Origin: JAGQOZ01 sp041399205
GTDB taxonomy: Bacteria > Planctomycetota > Planctomycetia > Pirellulales > Pirellulaceae
Reading direction: 5' to 3'
DNA: 64,000 nucleotides
Assembly (NCBI GenBank): GCA_041399205.1
Contig: JAWKTK010000014.1
Location: 169,814-233,813, forward strand
Under the pieces are notes generated by a model that worked only from the letters and a program-made list of their open reading frames with translations, did not search any database and had not been told where the DNA came from. Below are positions 26,260 through 36,451 of this stretch, piece after piece. How positions within the stretch are numbered: the stretch's first letter is position 1; every line of letters starts with the position of its first letter. A program made the position numbers and the translations under genes.

Positions 26260-27111
26260 GCTGAATCGCTTGCAACTGCGAGTCACGAAGGCTTTGGACG
26301 GATATGTAGCGGGACGGCATCGTAGTCCGCAAAAGGCTTTTCTGTTGAATTTGCCGAGCATCGCGAATATTCGCCGGGTGATGATCTGCGGCACATCGAT
26401 TGGCGAGTCTTCGGGCGAACCGAAAATACTACGTCAAACGGTTTGAAGATGAAAACCAACTTGGTCCTGCATCTACTTTTGGACTTTAGTAGCAGCATGC
26501 AATTTCGCGCGCAGAATCAAAACTATCCAAACAACAATTCGCTCAGCCGCTTGGCTGTCGTGCTGGCGTGGCTGGCCGTGGAACAGCGAGACGCCGTGTC
26601 GCTGGGCGTGTTCACCGGAAAACTGGATGCGTGGAGCGGCATCGGGAATAGTTGGGGCCACTTGGACAACGCCGTGCAATTGATGGATCAAACTCAGCCG
26701 CAGCCCAAAACGTCCATTGGCAAATCGTTACATTCGTTTAGCAATCGAATTCGTAAGAAAGGCTTGGTAATCGTGATCAGTGACTTCCTGGTTGAGATTC
26801 CAGATGCCATGGACGGGCTGAATCGACTGGTTCACGCCGGGCACGACGTGGTGGCCATGCAGGTGTTGGACGCCAGCGAAAGCACGTTCCCCTTTCGACG
26901 CACGACGTTGTTTCGAGGCGTCGAGTCCAAGCAGCAAGTGATCGCCGAACCGATTGCGTTACGCAAGGCATATCTGCACGCTTTTCAAGAATTTCAGCAC
27001 CAACTCCAAATGCAATGCCGCAAGTCACACATCGAATTTCACCAATGGGATTCCTCGCAGGCAGTGGACCAGGCTGTGGCGAGTTTCCTGTTGCCCAGAA
27101 TGTTTGCCTGA
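26195..27111 (+). CDS. DUF58 (VWA-like) protein, three frame breaks at 26330-26455
   Basis: The N-terminus (DPRTLTKLNRLQLRVTKALD, then GYVAGRHRSPQKA) is typical of DUF58. The frame breaks at AAAAGG near 26335, continues as GFSVEFAEHREYSPGDDLRH IDWRVFGRT in the next frame, breaks again near 26428 (YYVKRFEDE) and near 26450. It then runs unbroken to 27111 with a VWA-like core, including the MIDAS motif LLDFSSSMQ and VIVISDFLVEIPDAM. All conserved DUF58 blocks are present in order, so indels in a real gene explain the picture. DUF58 proteins partner with MoxR ATPases. Confidence 0.75.
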
Positions 27112-27187
27112 GCAGATCGGACGAACGGCCATGGAGTACTTCTGGAATCTTGCATTCTGCTGCGAGCGAACCGTCCCTTGCTGGGGC

Positions 27188-29362
27188 ATGACGTTCGTCT
27201 CTCCGTGGTTATTGCTGTGGGGAGTATTGGCGCTCATTCCCCTGGCTATCCATCTTTGGAATCGCAGGCACTACGACGAAGTCGACTTCCCGGCCATTGA
27301 ATTCTTGCTGGCGGCCGCCAGCAAGAACGCTCGGCGCATTCAAGTGGAACAGTGGTTATTGCTATTCGTCCGGTCTTTGATTTTCCTGCTTCTGGCTTGC
27401 CTTCTAGCCGAACCCTCTTGGAACACTGCGGCCACGGAACCTCAAGCGATTATGCATCGCCATTGGATCTTGGTCATGGACGCCAGTTATTCCATGGGCT
27501 GGACGCCGGACAGCGGCATCACATTGCTGGAGCAGGCTAAACAACAAGCGGTGGCAATGGTCGAAGCGGCACCTATTGGCGATCCGTTTTCCTTGATTGT
27601 GCTGGGCTCTCATGCGGAAGCGATCGTGGAAACACCAACATTGGATCGCGACGAATTCATGCAGACAGTACAAGAAGTGCAACTGCAATTTGGCAAGGCG
27701 AACCTGGCCGACGCCAACACGTTGATTCTGCGAGTGTTGCAGCAGAGCCAGCGCGAAGCACCCGACATTAAAGATCGACGCGTTGTTCTTTTTTCCGATC
27801 TGACCGAACAGACGTGGTCTGACGCGAAAGAGCCAAGTTGGCAGCGTTCCTTTCAGAAAATTTCCGATCAAGCCACTGTCACCGTGCATTCGATGGCGGC
27901 CGATGTAAGCAGTCAATCGCGTCACGCGAATTTCGCGGTAACCGACATCCGAACTTCAAACGGCACCGTCTTTCAGAACTCGACCGCCAACGTCGTGGTC
28001 ACGGTTCGCAACTTTGGTTCGCAAGCAGCCAAGTCGACGCTGACCATTGAATTGGCGGGCAATCCAGTAGAAAGTCGTGCCGTGGAACTGGAACCATTCG
28101 CAACGGCAGAAATAGAAGTTCCCGTTTCCTTCTCCGCTCTAGGCGATCAAACGGTTGTGGCGTCTTTGGCTGAAGACCAGCTGCCGTGGGACAACCGCCG
28201 GTGGCTGGTCGTTCCGGTGCTTGGCACCCAGCGAATTCTGTGCCTGGAAGGGGCCAGCAACGTGTCCAAGAACGTGGTTGCAGCACTAGAACCGAACGCC
28301 GGCGCAGGGCCATTCCGAATGACCGTGTTGGCCATGGCGGAAGCGGATTCCATTGCGCTGAACGATTTTAACGCCGTCTTTGTGTTGAACGTAGCTAGTT
28401 TTTCTTCAGCCGAAATCGAAGATCTGCGCCGCTACGTGCAAACTGGCGGCGCCGCAATTTTTGTCATGGGGGACCAAACGGAACCATCGCAATGGAATCG
28501 ACAATGGCAAGTTAGTCGGCCAGAGCATTCGCTGATTCCCGTTCGGCAAAATGACATCGTTGCGGGCCGCGACATTCGGTTCGAACCCAACGACTACGCG
28601 CATCCACTGGTCAAGCCCTTTGCCAATTTTCCGAATTCGTCTCTGCGAGAGGTTCCGATTTGGTCGTATGTCAGCTCGCAGCTTCTGGCTGACAGCCACG
28701 TGACACTGGCTCTTTCTGACGGATCGATTGCAGTTGCGGAACGCAACTTTCACGCGGGGCGCACTATGTGGGTGGCTCTAGATATGACACTACCGGAAAC
28801 TACGGCGTCCGAATCCAAGTCAACGGAAGCATGGTCAGCATGGCCGGCCTTCCCGTGCTTTCCGCCTATGGTGCACCAGTTGGTTCGTCACGCGACAGCC
28901 AGACAAGGAGAACACCGCAACGTCCTGTTGTCCGACAACTTGGAAGGCAATATGCCAACCAATCCCGAAGCTGACGCGCAGCTAATGTTGAAAACTCCCG
29001 ACGGCAGGCAACGCAATGTTGACGGCGCTCGGGACGGAAGCCATTTTCAGGTGGCCATGCGACCAGCATTCGTGACGTCCATGATCGGCAGCGGCCAGTT
29101 GTTGCCAGGCATATACCAAGTGATTTGTGGAACGCAGTCCGTAGATTTTGCTGTGAACTTAGATACTACCGAAAGTGACTTGCGCCCGGTGGACCTCTCC
29201 ATTTTACCTGCCAGCATGCAAATGAATCCTCCGGATAATTTGGTGGACGCCGCGTTGCCGTCGCAGCCCAGTGGTTGGCCGTTTCGCTGGTTGGTCATCC
29301 TGCTGATTGCCACTTTGGTTGGCGATTCCTGGTTGGCACACCGCATGAGCAGAGGTGCGTAG
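27188..29362 (+). CDS. BatA-like membrane protein with VWA domain
   Basis: The start at 27188 (MTFVSPWLLLWGVLALIPLA) gives the diagnostic BatA N-terminus: a membrane helix followed by HLWNRRHYDEVDFPAIEFL. A second helix follows (FVRSLIFLLLACLLAEPSW). A VWA domain from about residue 90 has MIDAS DASYS. Ig-like and class I glutamine-amidotransferase-like regions follow, and a C-terminal helix (WLVILLIATLVGDSWL) anchors the end. The product is about 724 residues. The open frame extends further upstream but overlaps DUF58. Together with MoxR and DUF58 it forms the conserved aerotolerance-like chaperone module at the inner membrane. The next start lies one base after its stop. Confidence 0.9.
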   Translation: MTFVSPWLLLWGVLALIPLAIHLWNRRHYDEVDFPAIEFLLAAASKNARRIQVEQWLLLFVRSLIFLLLACLLAEPSWNTAATEPQAIMHRHWILVMDASYSMGWTPDSGITLLEQAKQQAVAMVEAAPIGDPFSLIVLGSHAEAIVETPTLDRDEFMQTVQEVQLQFGKANLADANTLILRVLQQSQREAPDIKDRRVVLFSDLTEQTWSDAKEPSWQRSFQKISDQATVTVHSMAADVSSQSRHANFAVTDIRTSNGTVFQNSTANVVVTVRNFGSQAAKSTLTIELAGNPVESRAVELEPFATAEIEVPVSFSALGDQTVVASLAEDQLPWDNRRWLVVPVLGTQRILCLEGASNVSKNVVAALEPNAGAGPFRMTVLAMAEADSIALNDFNAVFVLNVASFSSAEIEDLRRYVQTGGAAIFVMGDQTEPSQWNRQWQVSRPEHSLIPVRQNDIVAGRDIRFEPNDYAHPLVKPFANFPNSSLREVPIWSYVSSQLLADSHVTLALSDGSIAVAERNFHAGRTMWVALDMTLPETTASESKSTEAWSAWPAFPCFPPMVHQLVRHATARQGEHRNVLLSDNLEGNMPTNPEADAQLMLKTPDGRQRNVDGARDGSHFQVAMRPAFVTSMIGSGQLLPGIYQVICGTQSVDFAVNLDTTESDLRPVDLSILPASMQMNPPDNLVDAALPSQPSGWPFRWLVILLIATLVGDSWLAHRMSRGA

Positions 29363-29363
29363 G

Positions 29364-31661
29364 ATGAATCAAGCAACTGTGCTTTTTCTCGGCGCTAACT
29401 GGGATTTTCGCATCGCTGAGCCATGGGCGGCGTGGCTGAGTATCTTGATCGCGCTGGTGGCTACCGTCATTGTCATCAAGATCTATCAACGCGAACCGAT
29501 TCAAGGAGCCGCCTGGATCAAGTGGGCACTAGCGTCACTACGAATTTTCTCAATTGTCCTCGTGATTTTCATGCTCTATCAATGGACATGGCTGCCCCTA
29601 GAAACAGAACCGCCGGATCTGGTGGTGCTGCTGGACAACTCCCTCAGCATGCGGAATCAAGATGTTGGACGCAGCAGCAATCAAGCGAAGTTAGATCGCT
29701 TTCAGTTGGCAAAGCAGCTGATTCAACAAGCAATTCTGAATCGCCCTTTGGACGATCAATATCGATTGAGATTGGTTACGCTGGACGGTGAAATTAGCAT
29801 TCCGGGTGAAGCCTCGCGAACCATTTCCATGGACTTGCAGGAAACGCAAGCGAACCGTGACGCCAGCGATCTGGGAGACCGGTTGGCCAATCTGGTGTCA
29901 CTTCAGCGAGCGCGTTCGACGGCAGCCATTATCCTATTATCCGATGGAGTCACCACTCAGGGGCAGTCACTGGATGTTGCGGCCAAATCGGCTTTGGCAA
30001 ATCAGATTCCCGTGTATACCGTCGGTGTCGGAGACCCAACGCCGGTAGCAGACGCATCGATTAAGCAGGTTGATTTCCAACCGATTGCCTATTTGAATGA
30101 CGTGGGTACATTCGAAGTGCAGATTGAAAGCCAACGCTTGGACGGCCAGGAAATGGAAGTCATCTTGCGACGTTCGCACGACGACAGTATTGCGGATCGC
30201 CAGACCATCACGTTGACTTCGAAGTCTCGGCAATCCGTCACACTTGCCGATCGGTTGAGTCGTTTGGGACGTAACGAATTTCGCATTCAGTTGGATGCTC
30301 CCGAGCAGGACCGGCAGTCGCACAACAATTCGCAAGATGTCGTGGTGGATGTGCGAGATGCCACGCTTACGGTCGCGGTTATAGCGGATCAGCCTTCGTA
30401 TGAATATCGCTATCTCAAACACGCACTGGAGCGAACGATTCTTCCCGATTCCCGGGCCCAAAATCCAGTCGACCTGTTGGTTGCTTTGCAAGACGCCGAT
30501 GCCGACTACGTCAAATTCGATAGGTTGGCACGATCCTCGTTGCCCGCACTCGACGACGACTTTGAGAAGATCGACGTCTTTGTCTTGATCGATGCGAGCC
30601 CTAAAATCCTTGGCGAACAAACGATGGCTCGAATAGAACAAGCCGTTGCCGTGCGAGGCCGCGGGTTGGTAATGAGTGCCAGTCCACTGCACTTGCCCAT
30701 GGAGTACGTCAACACGCCGCTGTCCAACTTGCTGCCCTTTCCAGCCACGACCGTGCACAACGATTCCGCCGATGCGACGTCCAGTTTTCGAATTCGCTTG
30801 ACGCCCACCGGGACAAACGCTGCTCACTTGCGGTTTGGCACAGACGATCGCGTCCATCTGTCGCGTTGGAACAATCTGCCGATATCGTACTGGCAATCTC
30901 CCATTCATGGCATCCATCCAGACGCAAGAATCCTAGCTGAAGCGCAATCGGAGGACTCGTCGGTCCTGCCGTCTCCGTTGATTACCTTGCACTATCACGG
31001 CGCGGGCAAGGTCTTATACCACGCCTTTGACAGTACCTGGCGTTGGCAATATCCGGCTGAATGGGAGCGTCACTCGGCTTATTGGCTCCAGTCTCTTCGG
31101 TTCTTGGCGGATGCGTCGCTCCACAAGGAAGATGACAACTTGCTGTCAGTCGAGCGAACCGCATTCCGCGACATCGATTCGGTTCGCATCAAAGCCACAC
31201 TTCGGGCAGCGGCCTTAGGCAATTCCGACGGTTCCGTATCGGTCCGAGTTCGTTCGAACAAAACGGTTCGCAACGTCGCGTTAACTCGGCAAGGTATGAC
31301 CAATGTCTTTGTCGGTAGCGTGACGTCACTGCCACCGGCAGAATACTCGGCCACGTTGTTTCGACCGGCGTTACCAGGCGAAGCTCCTTCTTGCGTCTTT
31401 CGCGTGGTAGAATCAAACTTGGAAACGGAACAAACGGTGGCCGACCACGCTAGTCTAGCGAGTGTCTCGAAGTTGACGAATGGTCGGTTTGCCACCTACG
31501 ATGAAGCCGTGTCGATGTTGGAACAATTACCTGCCGGAAAACGTGTTCTCAAGGAAACGCGACAACCCAAATCACTGTGGAACGCATGGCCTACCGTGTG
31601 GCTGTTCAGTGTGGCCGTGACGTTAGAGTGGATACTGAGAAAGCGAGTAGGAGTGATATAG
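29364..31661 (+). CDS. Membrane-anchored VWA / glutamine-amidotransferase-like protein
   Basis: The start at 29364 follows AGAGG at 29351-29355. The product is about 765 residues with two N-terminal helices (residues 22-38 and 52-70), then a VWA domain with MIDAS DNSLSM and DGVTTQG. An Ig-like region and a class I amidotransferase-like fold follow (DVFVLIDASPKIL, VRGRGLVMSASPLHLPM). The amidotransferase Cys is not visible. A C-terminal helix ends in WILRKRVGVI. This is the second VWA partner of the MoxR cluster and is probably inner-membrane with a large periplasmic part. The gene is intact, with coding overlap-free junctions on both sides. Confidence 0.88.
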   Translation: MNQATVLFLGANWDFRIAEPWAAWLSILIALVATVIVIKIYQREPIQGAAWIKWALASLRIFSIVLVIFMLYQWTWLPLETEPPDLVVLLDNSLSMRNQDVGRSSNQAKLDRFQLAKQLIQQAILNRPLDDQYRLRLVTLDGEISIPGEASRTISMDLQETQANRDASDLGDRLANLVSLQRARSTAAIILLSDGVTTQGQSLDVAAKSALANQIPVYTVGVGDPTPVADASIKQVDFQPIAYLNDVGTFEVQIESQRLDGQEMEVILRRSHDDSIADRQTITLTSKSRQSVTLADRLSRLGRNEFRIQLDAPEQDRQSHNNSQDVVVDVRDATLTVAVIADQPSYEYRYLKHALERTILPDSRAQNPVDLLVALQDADADYVKFDRLARSSLPALDDDFEKIDVFVLIDASPKILGEQTMARIEQAVAVRGRGLVMSASPLHLPMEYVNTPLSNLLPFPATTVHNDSADATSSFRIRLTPTGTNAAHLRFGTDDRVHLSRWNNLPISYWQSPIHGIHPDARILAEAQSEDSSVLPSPLITLHYHGAGKVLYHAFDSTWRWQYPAEWERHSAYWLQSLRFLADASLHKEDDNLLSVERTAFRDIDSVRIKATLRAAALGNSDGSVSVRVRSNKTVRNVALTRQGMTNVFVGSVTSLPPAEYSATLFRPALPGEAPSCVFRVVESNLETEQTVADHASLASVSKLTNGRFATYDEAVSMLEQLPAGKRVLKETRQPKSLWNAWPTVWLFSVAVTLEWILRKRVGVI

Positions 31662-34600
31662 ATGACTCCCTGGACTATTCGTCTTGAACGCATCGGGATA
31701 CTCGCCCGCCGCTTGGTATGGGGCCGAGCGGCATGTTGGTTTTTGGCCACGTTGGTGATCGCGGCTTCCGTAGCCATTGGATTGGATTTTGCATTACAAC
31801 CGGAAGGCCGTGTGCTCCGGTTGTTCATCTCGCTTCTCTTTGTTGTGTCCATGGGTGTGGCGTTTTACCGCCTGATCTTTCCCGTTATGGGGTTGCGGCC
31901 CAGCGGTATTGAAATTGCGTACTGGATTGAACGTCGCTTTCCGAACCTGGGCAACCAGTTGACTTCGGCCGTTGCATTCACCGATTCCAAAACGATCACC
32001 ACCGTCGATCACACGTCCCGCGAATTACGTCAAACGGTAGTGGCCAAAACGGAGGACGCCGTGCGTCAACTGCCGATGGAGGACGCGTTGGATTCGCGTC
32101 CGTTTCGACTGTCGCTGGTGATGTTGATTGTCTCGCTGGTCATTAGCTCCATTGGCCTGTTCGCGGGTGGCAATAAACTGTCAATCGGCGTCGCGCGCTT
32201 GTCACAACCGTGGCGAAATATCCCTTGGCCCACCGTGAACCAACTGGTCTTTCAGGAATTGCCACAGATTGTGGCGAAGGGTGAATCGGTGCGACTGCTT
32301 GTGGCAGATGCACGCGGCCGCCTACCAGACGAAGTGACCTTAATTGCCGCTCAAGAAGATACGAAGCGCGGAATGCCAAAGGCGGATTCATTGCGACAGT
32401 ATCGCATGCAGACAGACGACACGGTCGCCACGTACACTGTTTCTGGGCTGAATCATACGCAGCTATTCAAGGTTCAAGGTGGCGACTTCGAATCGCCGGA
32501 CTGGATTCGCCTAGAAGTCCGAGTGCCACCCAGATTGCTTGCGTTCGAACTAAAGGTCAGTCCTCCGAATTATACCGGCCAGCCACATTTTGCATGGTCT
32601 GCGGGGGCAACCGTTCTAGCTGGTTCGCAATTGGAAATCAAAGGGCGTTTCGACCAGCCCGTTACCGATTGTCGCCTGCATTGGCAGTCGGCTCCAGAGG
32701 CAGCGCAATCAAGGAAGGTTGCCATTATCAAGGGGCGCAACTTTGTCGAGCAACCAAAATCGGATTGGATTGCCGCCGAGTCGTTTCAGTTTTGGCTGGA
32801 AGTGGAGGACTCGCAGGGAAATCGCTTTCACCTGAAACCTCGTCGAGAAGTCACGGTGATCCCCGACGTGCCGCCTTTGGTCAGCGTCTTGCGGCCAGCG
32901 AGTGCTGTGGAATACGTCAGTCGACAAGCAACCACTCCCGTGGAAGTGAAAGTCGAAGATGACAACCGAGTCACACAGTTGGAGTTTGCCTACGAAGTTT
33001 TCGCCGAAGATGAATCTGTCTTGTTGGAGGACGTTCTTCCCTTTCGACTAGACCAGCGATTTGACGCGAATTCAGACCAGGTAGATTCGCCTGGCCATCA
33101 CGTTCATGCAAATATGGAGATTGACTTGGCGGACTTTCCTGATGAACTTCCCATGCATAAACTTCGATATCGAATTTCTGCGGTCGATTCGGCTGGACAG
33201 CTGGCTGATAGCCCAGTGGCCGAATTGGTCGTTTTGGACGACGTGCAGATGTTGCAACGATTCGGTGAGGCACAGCACCAACTGAAAATCGATCTAGGTG
33301 ACTTGCTTCGCCAGCAACAGGAAGCTCGCCAACGCACGCTGCAAGCCATAGACAGCGTTCAGGCAGAAAATACGGACCACGCCACGGAACAATTGCAGGC
33401 CGTATCGGAAATGCAAGGGCAAATTGCAGTCGCTATGCAAGAAGGCGATCAAGCCGCGTATTGCGAGCACATCGGTTGATGGAACGTTTGCAGGATAGTC
33501 GACTTTATGTCGCGGATTTGACGGCCGAACTGGAACGCATGGTTGCTGAATTGGATCAAATTTCCAAGCGTGCCATTCCAGAACTCGCGTTCCAATTAGC
33601 AATGACAAAACGCTGGTTGGCACTGAACCAAGATCGGCGCAAGGCACTTGATTCGCTAATCGAACTCGGGGACGCACAAGATTCGATCATCCAGAGCTTG
33701 CAGTCCATTGTTGGTGATTTTGGCAACTTGGAACGGTTGCAGGAGGTTCGCCGCAGGACGTTGGAATTCTACCAAGCAGAACGGACCATTCGTCAACAAG
33801 TGGCCGATTTTCAATCGCAACATTTTTCTGCCCTGATAGAAGACTTAGACGCGGACGCTCGTCAATTATTGGAGCAACTGGTTCTTTCGCAACAGCAGCA
33901 GCGAGACGCGTTTCAGAATCTGAAGCGGTTGATTCAGCTTGCAAAAGATTCGTCGCCGACGCCGTCTACAAACCGTTTGGCCGAACAGGCCGACGCATTA
34001 CTGGCAACGCAGCCACTATCCGGAAGGCTCGAATCCAGCATCCAGCTGTTGCAGAACAACCAAACGATGCGGTGCCTCACGGAACTGGACGCCATCTTGG
34101 CCGCCGCCCAAGCATTGCTGCGACTGTTCATACACGAACCACAGCAAGCGGCCTTTGGCAGTCAGAATCAGCAAATACAAAACGCCCTGACGGATTTTGT
34201 AAAACGGCAACGACGTTTGTTGCAAGCGAGTCAAACGGAAAGTTCGGAGCCAGATTGGCAGATCATCCACGGCCAACAGGAACAGCTTCGCACGGACCTG
34301 ATCGCGTGGAGCAAGACCTGGGACGTTTCGGCCGCGTTTCAATACACGATCAACTCGGCAGCATCGGCCATGTCCGATGCTGCCCAGGCCATTCAGGTGC
34401 GTGCAACCGTCAATACGATTCGGCAATCGCAAGAACAGGCCGTCGAATGGCTAGAGCAAATGGACGAAGCGTTGACAGCTGCAGTTCGAGCGAACGATAC
34501 GGTCGGTTCGAACACGCCTGATCCCATTGCGGCCGACAACACAAATGCGTCTCGCATGCGGCGTCAAGACTTGGCGTTGGTGCGTTCGCTCCAAAGCAAT

Positions 34601-34831
34601 CTCATGAAGAAGACCCAGGCCGCGATCGACGCGAGTACCATGGACCAAGCCACTCGGCAGCAGTTGGCCAACACCCAGCAACAGCTGTTGGAAATGGTAC
34701 AACAGTTGATGGCAACGCCGTCCGTTTCAGAGACAGACGCGACAAGTCCCGCCGAAGACAACGCCAGCCAACCAAACGCATCAAGTTCTGTGGAAGAACT
34801 AGACCAGTTATTGGAGGACATCCTGCCATGA
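31662..34831 (+). CDS. DUF4175-like membrane protein with long coiled-coil tail (one frame break)
   Basis: The start at 31662 has AGGAG about ten bases upstream and is one base after the previous stop. N-terminal helices lie at residues 25-45, 50-70 and 150-172. A beta-rich periplasmic region (YTGQPHFAWSAGA, then DVPPLVSVLRPASAVE) is followed by a very long Gln/Glu-rich coiled coil. The frame breaks near 33455-33461, where the downstream frame continues as LRAHRLMERLQDSR, and runs to the stop at 34829-34831. Together they encode about 1055 residues. The organisation fits DUF4175-type proteins found beside MoxR/VWA genes. A homologous tail probably occupies 1-248. The next gene overlaps by ATGA. 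Confidence 0.8.
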
Positions 34832-35364
34832 TTCGTGACGTTATTCGCATCTGTCTGCTGGGGCTGACAACGGCCGGTCCAACGTTCACCTTCGGCCAAG
34901 TGCCGCCAGATGCAAATCCGCCAGCGGTCGATGTCGCTCGGCAATTGCTGGAGCAGATGAAGACTGCGGAACGGTTGCTTCGATTAGGTGACTCGGGTTC
35001 CATTGCGTCACAACAACAGGTGCTGGACCGCTTGGATGCCCTCCTGTCTCAGGCGTCGTCAGATTCGTCGGATAATTCAGGCAAGCCATCTTCCAGTGGA
35101 GACAATTCGTCTGGACAGAATTCACAACCAGGACAAGCCGCTGCAGGTAAAACGGCCGGACAGGGTGTCTCGGGACGGCCCGCGAGTGATGCGGAATCCG
35201 CCCATGGAATATCGATTCGGCAATCGTTTAGTGAACGCAGTTGGGGGCATTTGCCGCCGGAAGTCCGCAATCGCCTGCAAGCGGTGGCCGGCGAGCAGTT
35301 TTTGCCGGGCTACGAGAAACAAATTGAAGCCTATTACCGACGATTATCTGAACAAGCCAAATGA
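34828..35364 (+). CDS. Small exported protein with C-terminal LPPE-R motif
   Basis: It is 178 residues long, with start and stop overlapping both neighbours by four bases (ATGA twice), so translation is coupled. The signal peptide is MIRDVIRICLLGLTTAGP, with cleavage near TFGQ. A short helix follows, then a Ser/Gly/Gln-rich disordered linker (residues 75-125), then WGHLPPEVRNRLQAVAGEQF and a final helix with YYRRL. The C-terminus matches that of the protein at 2800-3836. It is likely periplasmic. Function is unknown. Confidence 0.8.
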   Translation: MIRDVIRICLLGLTTAGPTFTFGQVPPDANPPAVDVARQLLEQMKTAERLLRLGDSGSIASQQQVLDRLDALLSQASSDSSDNSGKPSSSGDNSSGQNSQPGQAAAGKTAGQGVSGRPASDAESAHGISIRQSFSERSWGHLPPEVRNRLQAVAGEQFLPGYEKQIEAYYRRLSEQAK

Positions 35365-36440
35365 CGTTTGAACAAACCAAGACGATGAATATCGCAACTC
35401 CAATTGACCGACGCCACTGGCTGCGAGTTGTCACCGCATTGCCCGCCTCGTATTTCATTTTGCGAACCGCGTCCGGCCAGAATTCAGTGCAAACCGCAGG
35501 GCTGATCAACGAAGATGCGTTGGCGGCCATCCACAAAGGCCTGAAATATTTGGCGGATCGGCAAAATCGAGAAGGGAGTTTTGGTGCTGCTGGGTATGCT
35601 CGTGATGTCGGTGTCGTTTCACTGGCCGGACTGGCTTTCTTGGCCAGCGGCAGCTTGCCTTCACGAGGGCCATGGGGCAGCTTGATCGATCGCTTGCTGG
35701 ATTATGTTCTAAACAGCTGTTCCGCCAGCGGATTCGTAAGTGTCGATGCTGCCGATTCGCACGGTCCAATGTATGGACATGGATTCGCCACAACGTTTTT
35801 GGCCGAAGTCTATGGAATGGTTCGGCGGCCGGATCTGCGAGCGAAACTTTCCAAGGCCGTGCAGCTGATTGTCGATTCGCAAAACGACCAAGGTGGCTGG
35901 CGATACCAGCCGCTTCGCCAAGACGCGGATCTTTCTGTTACGGTTTGTCAGATGATGGCACTACGAGCGGCGCGGAATTGCGGTATTGTCTTTGACAGCC
36001 AGGTCATGGATCGAGCGGTGGAGTACGTGAAACGCTGCCAAAATCCCGATGGTGGATTCATGTACCAACTTCCCAGCGGCGACAGCCAATTCGCTCGGTC
36101 TGCCGCCGGAGCAGTCGCGCTCACGTCGGCCGGCGTGTATGACGGCAAGGAATGGTCCAATGCCATTGCGTTCCTTCGTCAATTTCAGCCCAAACCAGAT
36201 GCCGATTCGGAAATGCCCTACTTTTTTTATGGTCACTACTATGCTGCATTGGCCATGTGGATGGCAGGCGGGCCGCTTTGGCAAAACTGGTTTCCTGCCA
36301 TACGAGACAATTTATTGGGGCTGCAACGCAAAGACGGATCGTGGTACAGCCACACAGTCAATTCTGCCGAATATGCCACAGCTATGTCACTGCTTGTCTT
36401 GCAGTTACCGCGTGGCGTCTTGCCGATACTCCAAAGATAA
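35361..36440 (+). CDS. Exported alpha/alpha-toroid protein (prenyltransferase/squalene-cyclase-like repeats)
   Basis: It is 359 residues long. The N-terminus carries a twin-arginine-like leader (DRRHWLRVV followed by a hydrophobic stretch and ASGQ). The rest is made of toroid repeats with QW-type signatures: LADRQNREGSFG, DSQNDQGGWRY, RCQNPDGGFMYQ and GLQRKDGSWYS. No DxDD cyclase or zinc-prenyltransferase motif is seen, so an enzyme activity is unproven. In planctomycetes such proteins often accompany MoxR/VWA clusters. It is coupled to the gene before it (ATGA) and is followed 11 bases later by the NPCBM gene. Confidence 0.82.
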   Translation: MTFEQTKTMNIATPIDRRHWLRVVTALPASYFILRTASGQNSVQTAGLINEDALAAIHKGLKYLADRQNREGSFGAAGYARDVGVVSLAGLAFLASGSLPSRGPWGSLIDRLLDYVLNSCSASGFVSVDAADSHGPMYGHGFATTFLAEVYGMVRRPDLRAKLSKAVQLIVDSQNDQGGWRYQPLRQDADLSVTVCQMMALRAARNCGIVFDSQVMDRAVEYVKRCQNPDGGFMYQLPSGDSQFARSAAGAVALTSAGVYDGKEWSNAIAFLRQFQPKPDADSEMPYFFYGHYYAALAMWMAGGPLWQNWFPAIRDNLLGLQRKDGSWYSHTVNSAEYATAMSLLVLQLPRGVLPILQR

Positions 36441-36451
36441 AGGAGGCGTCC

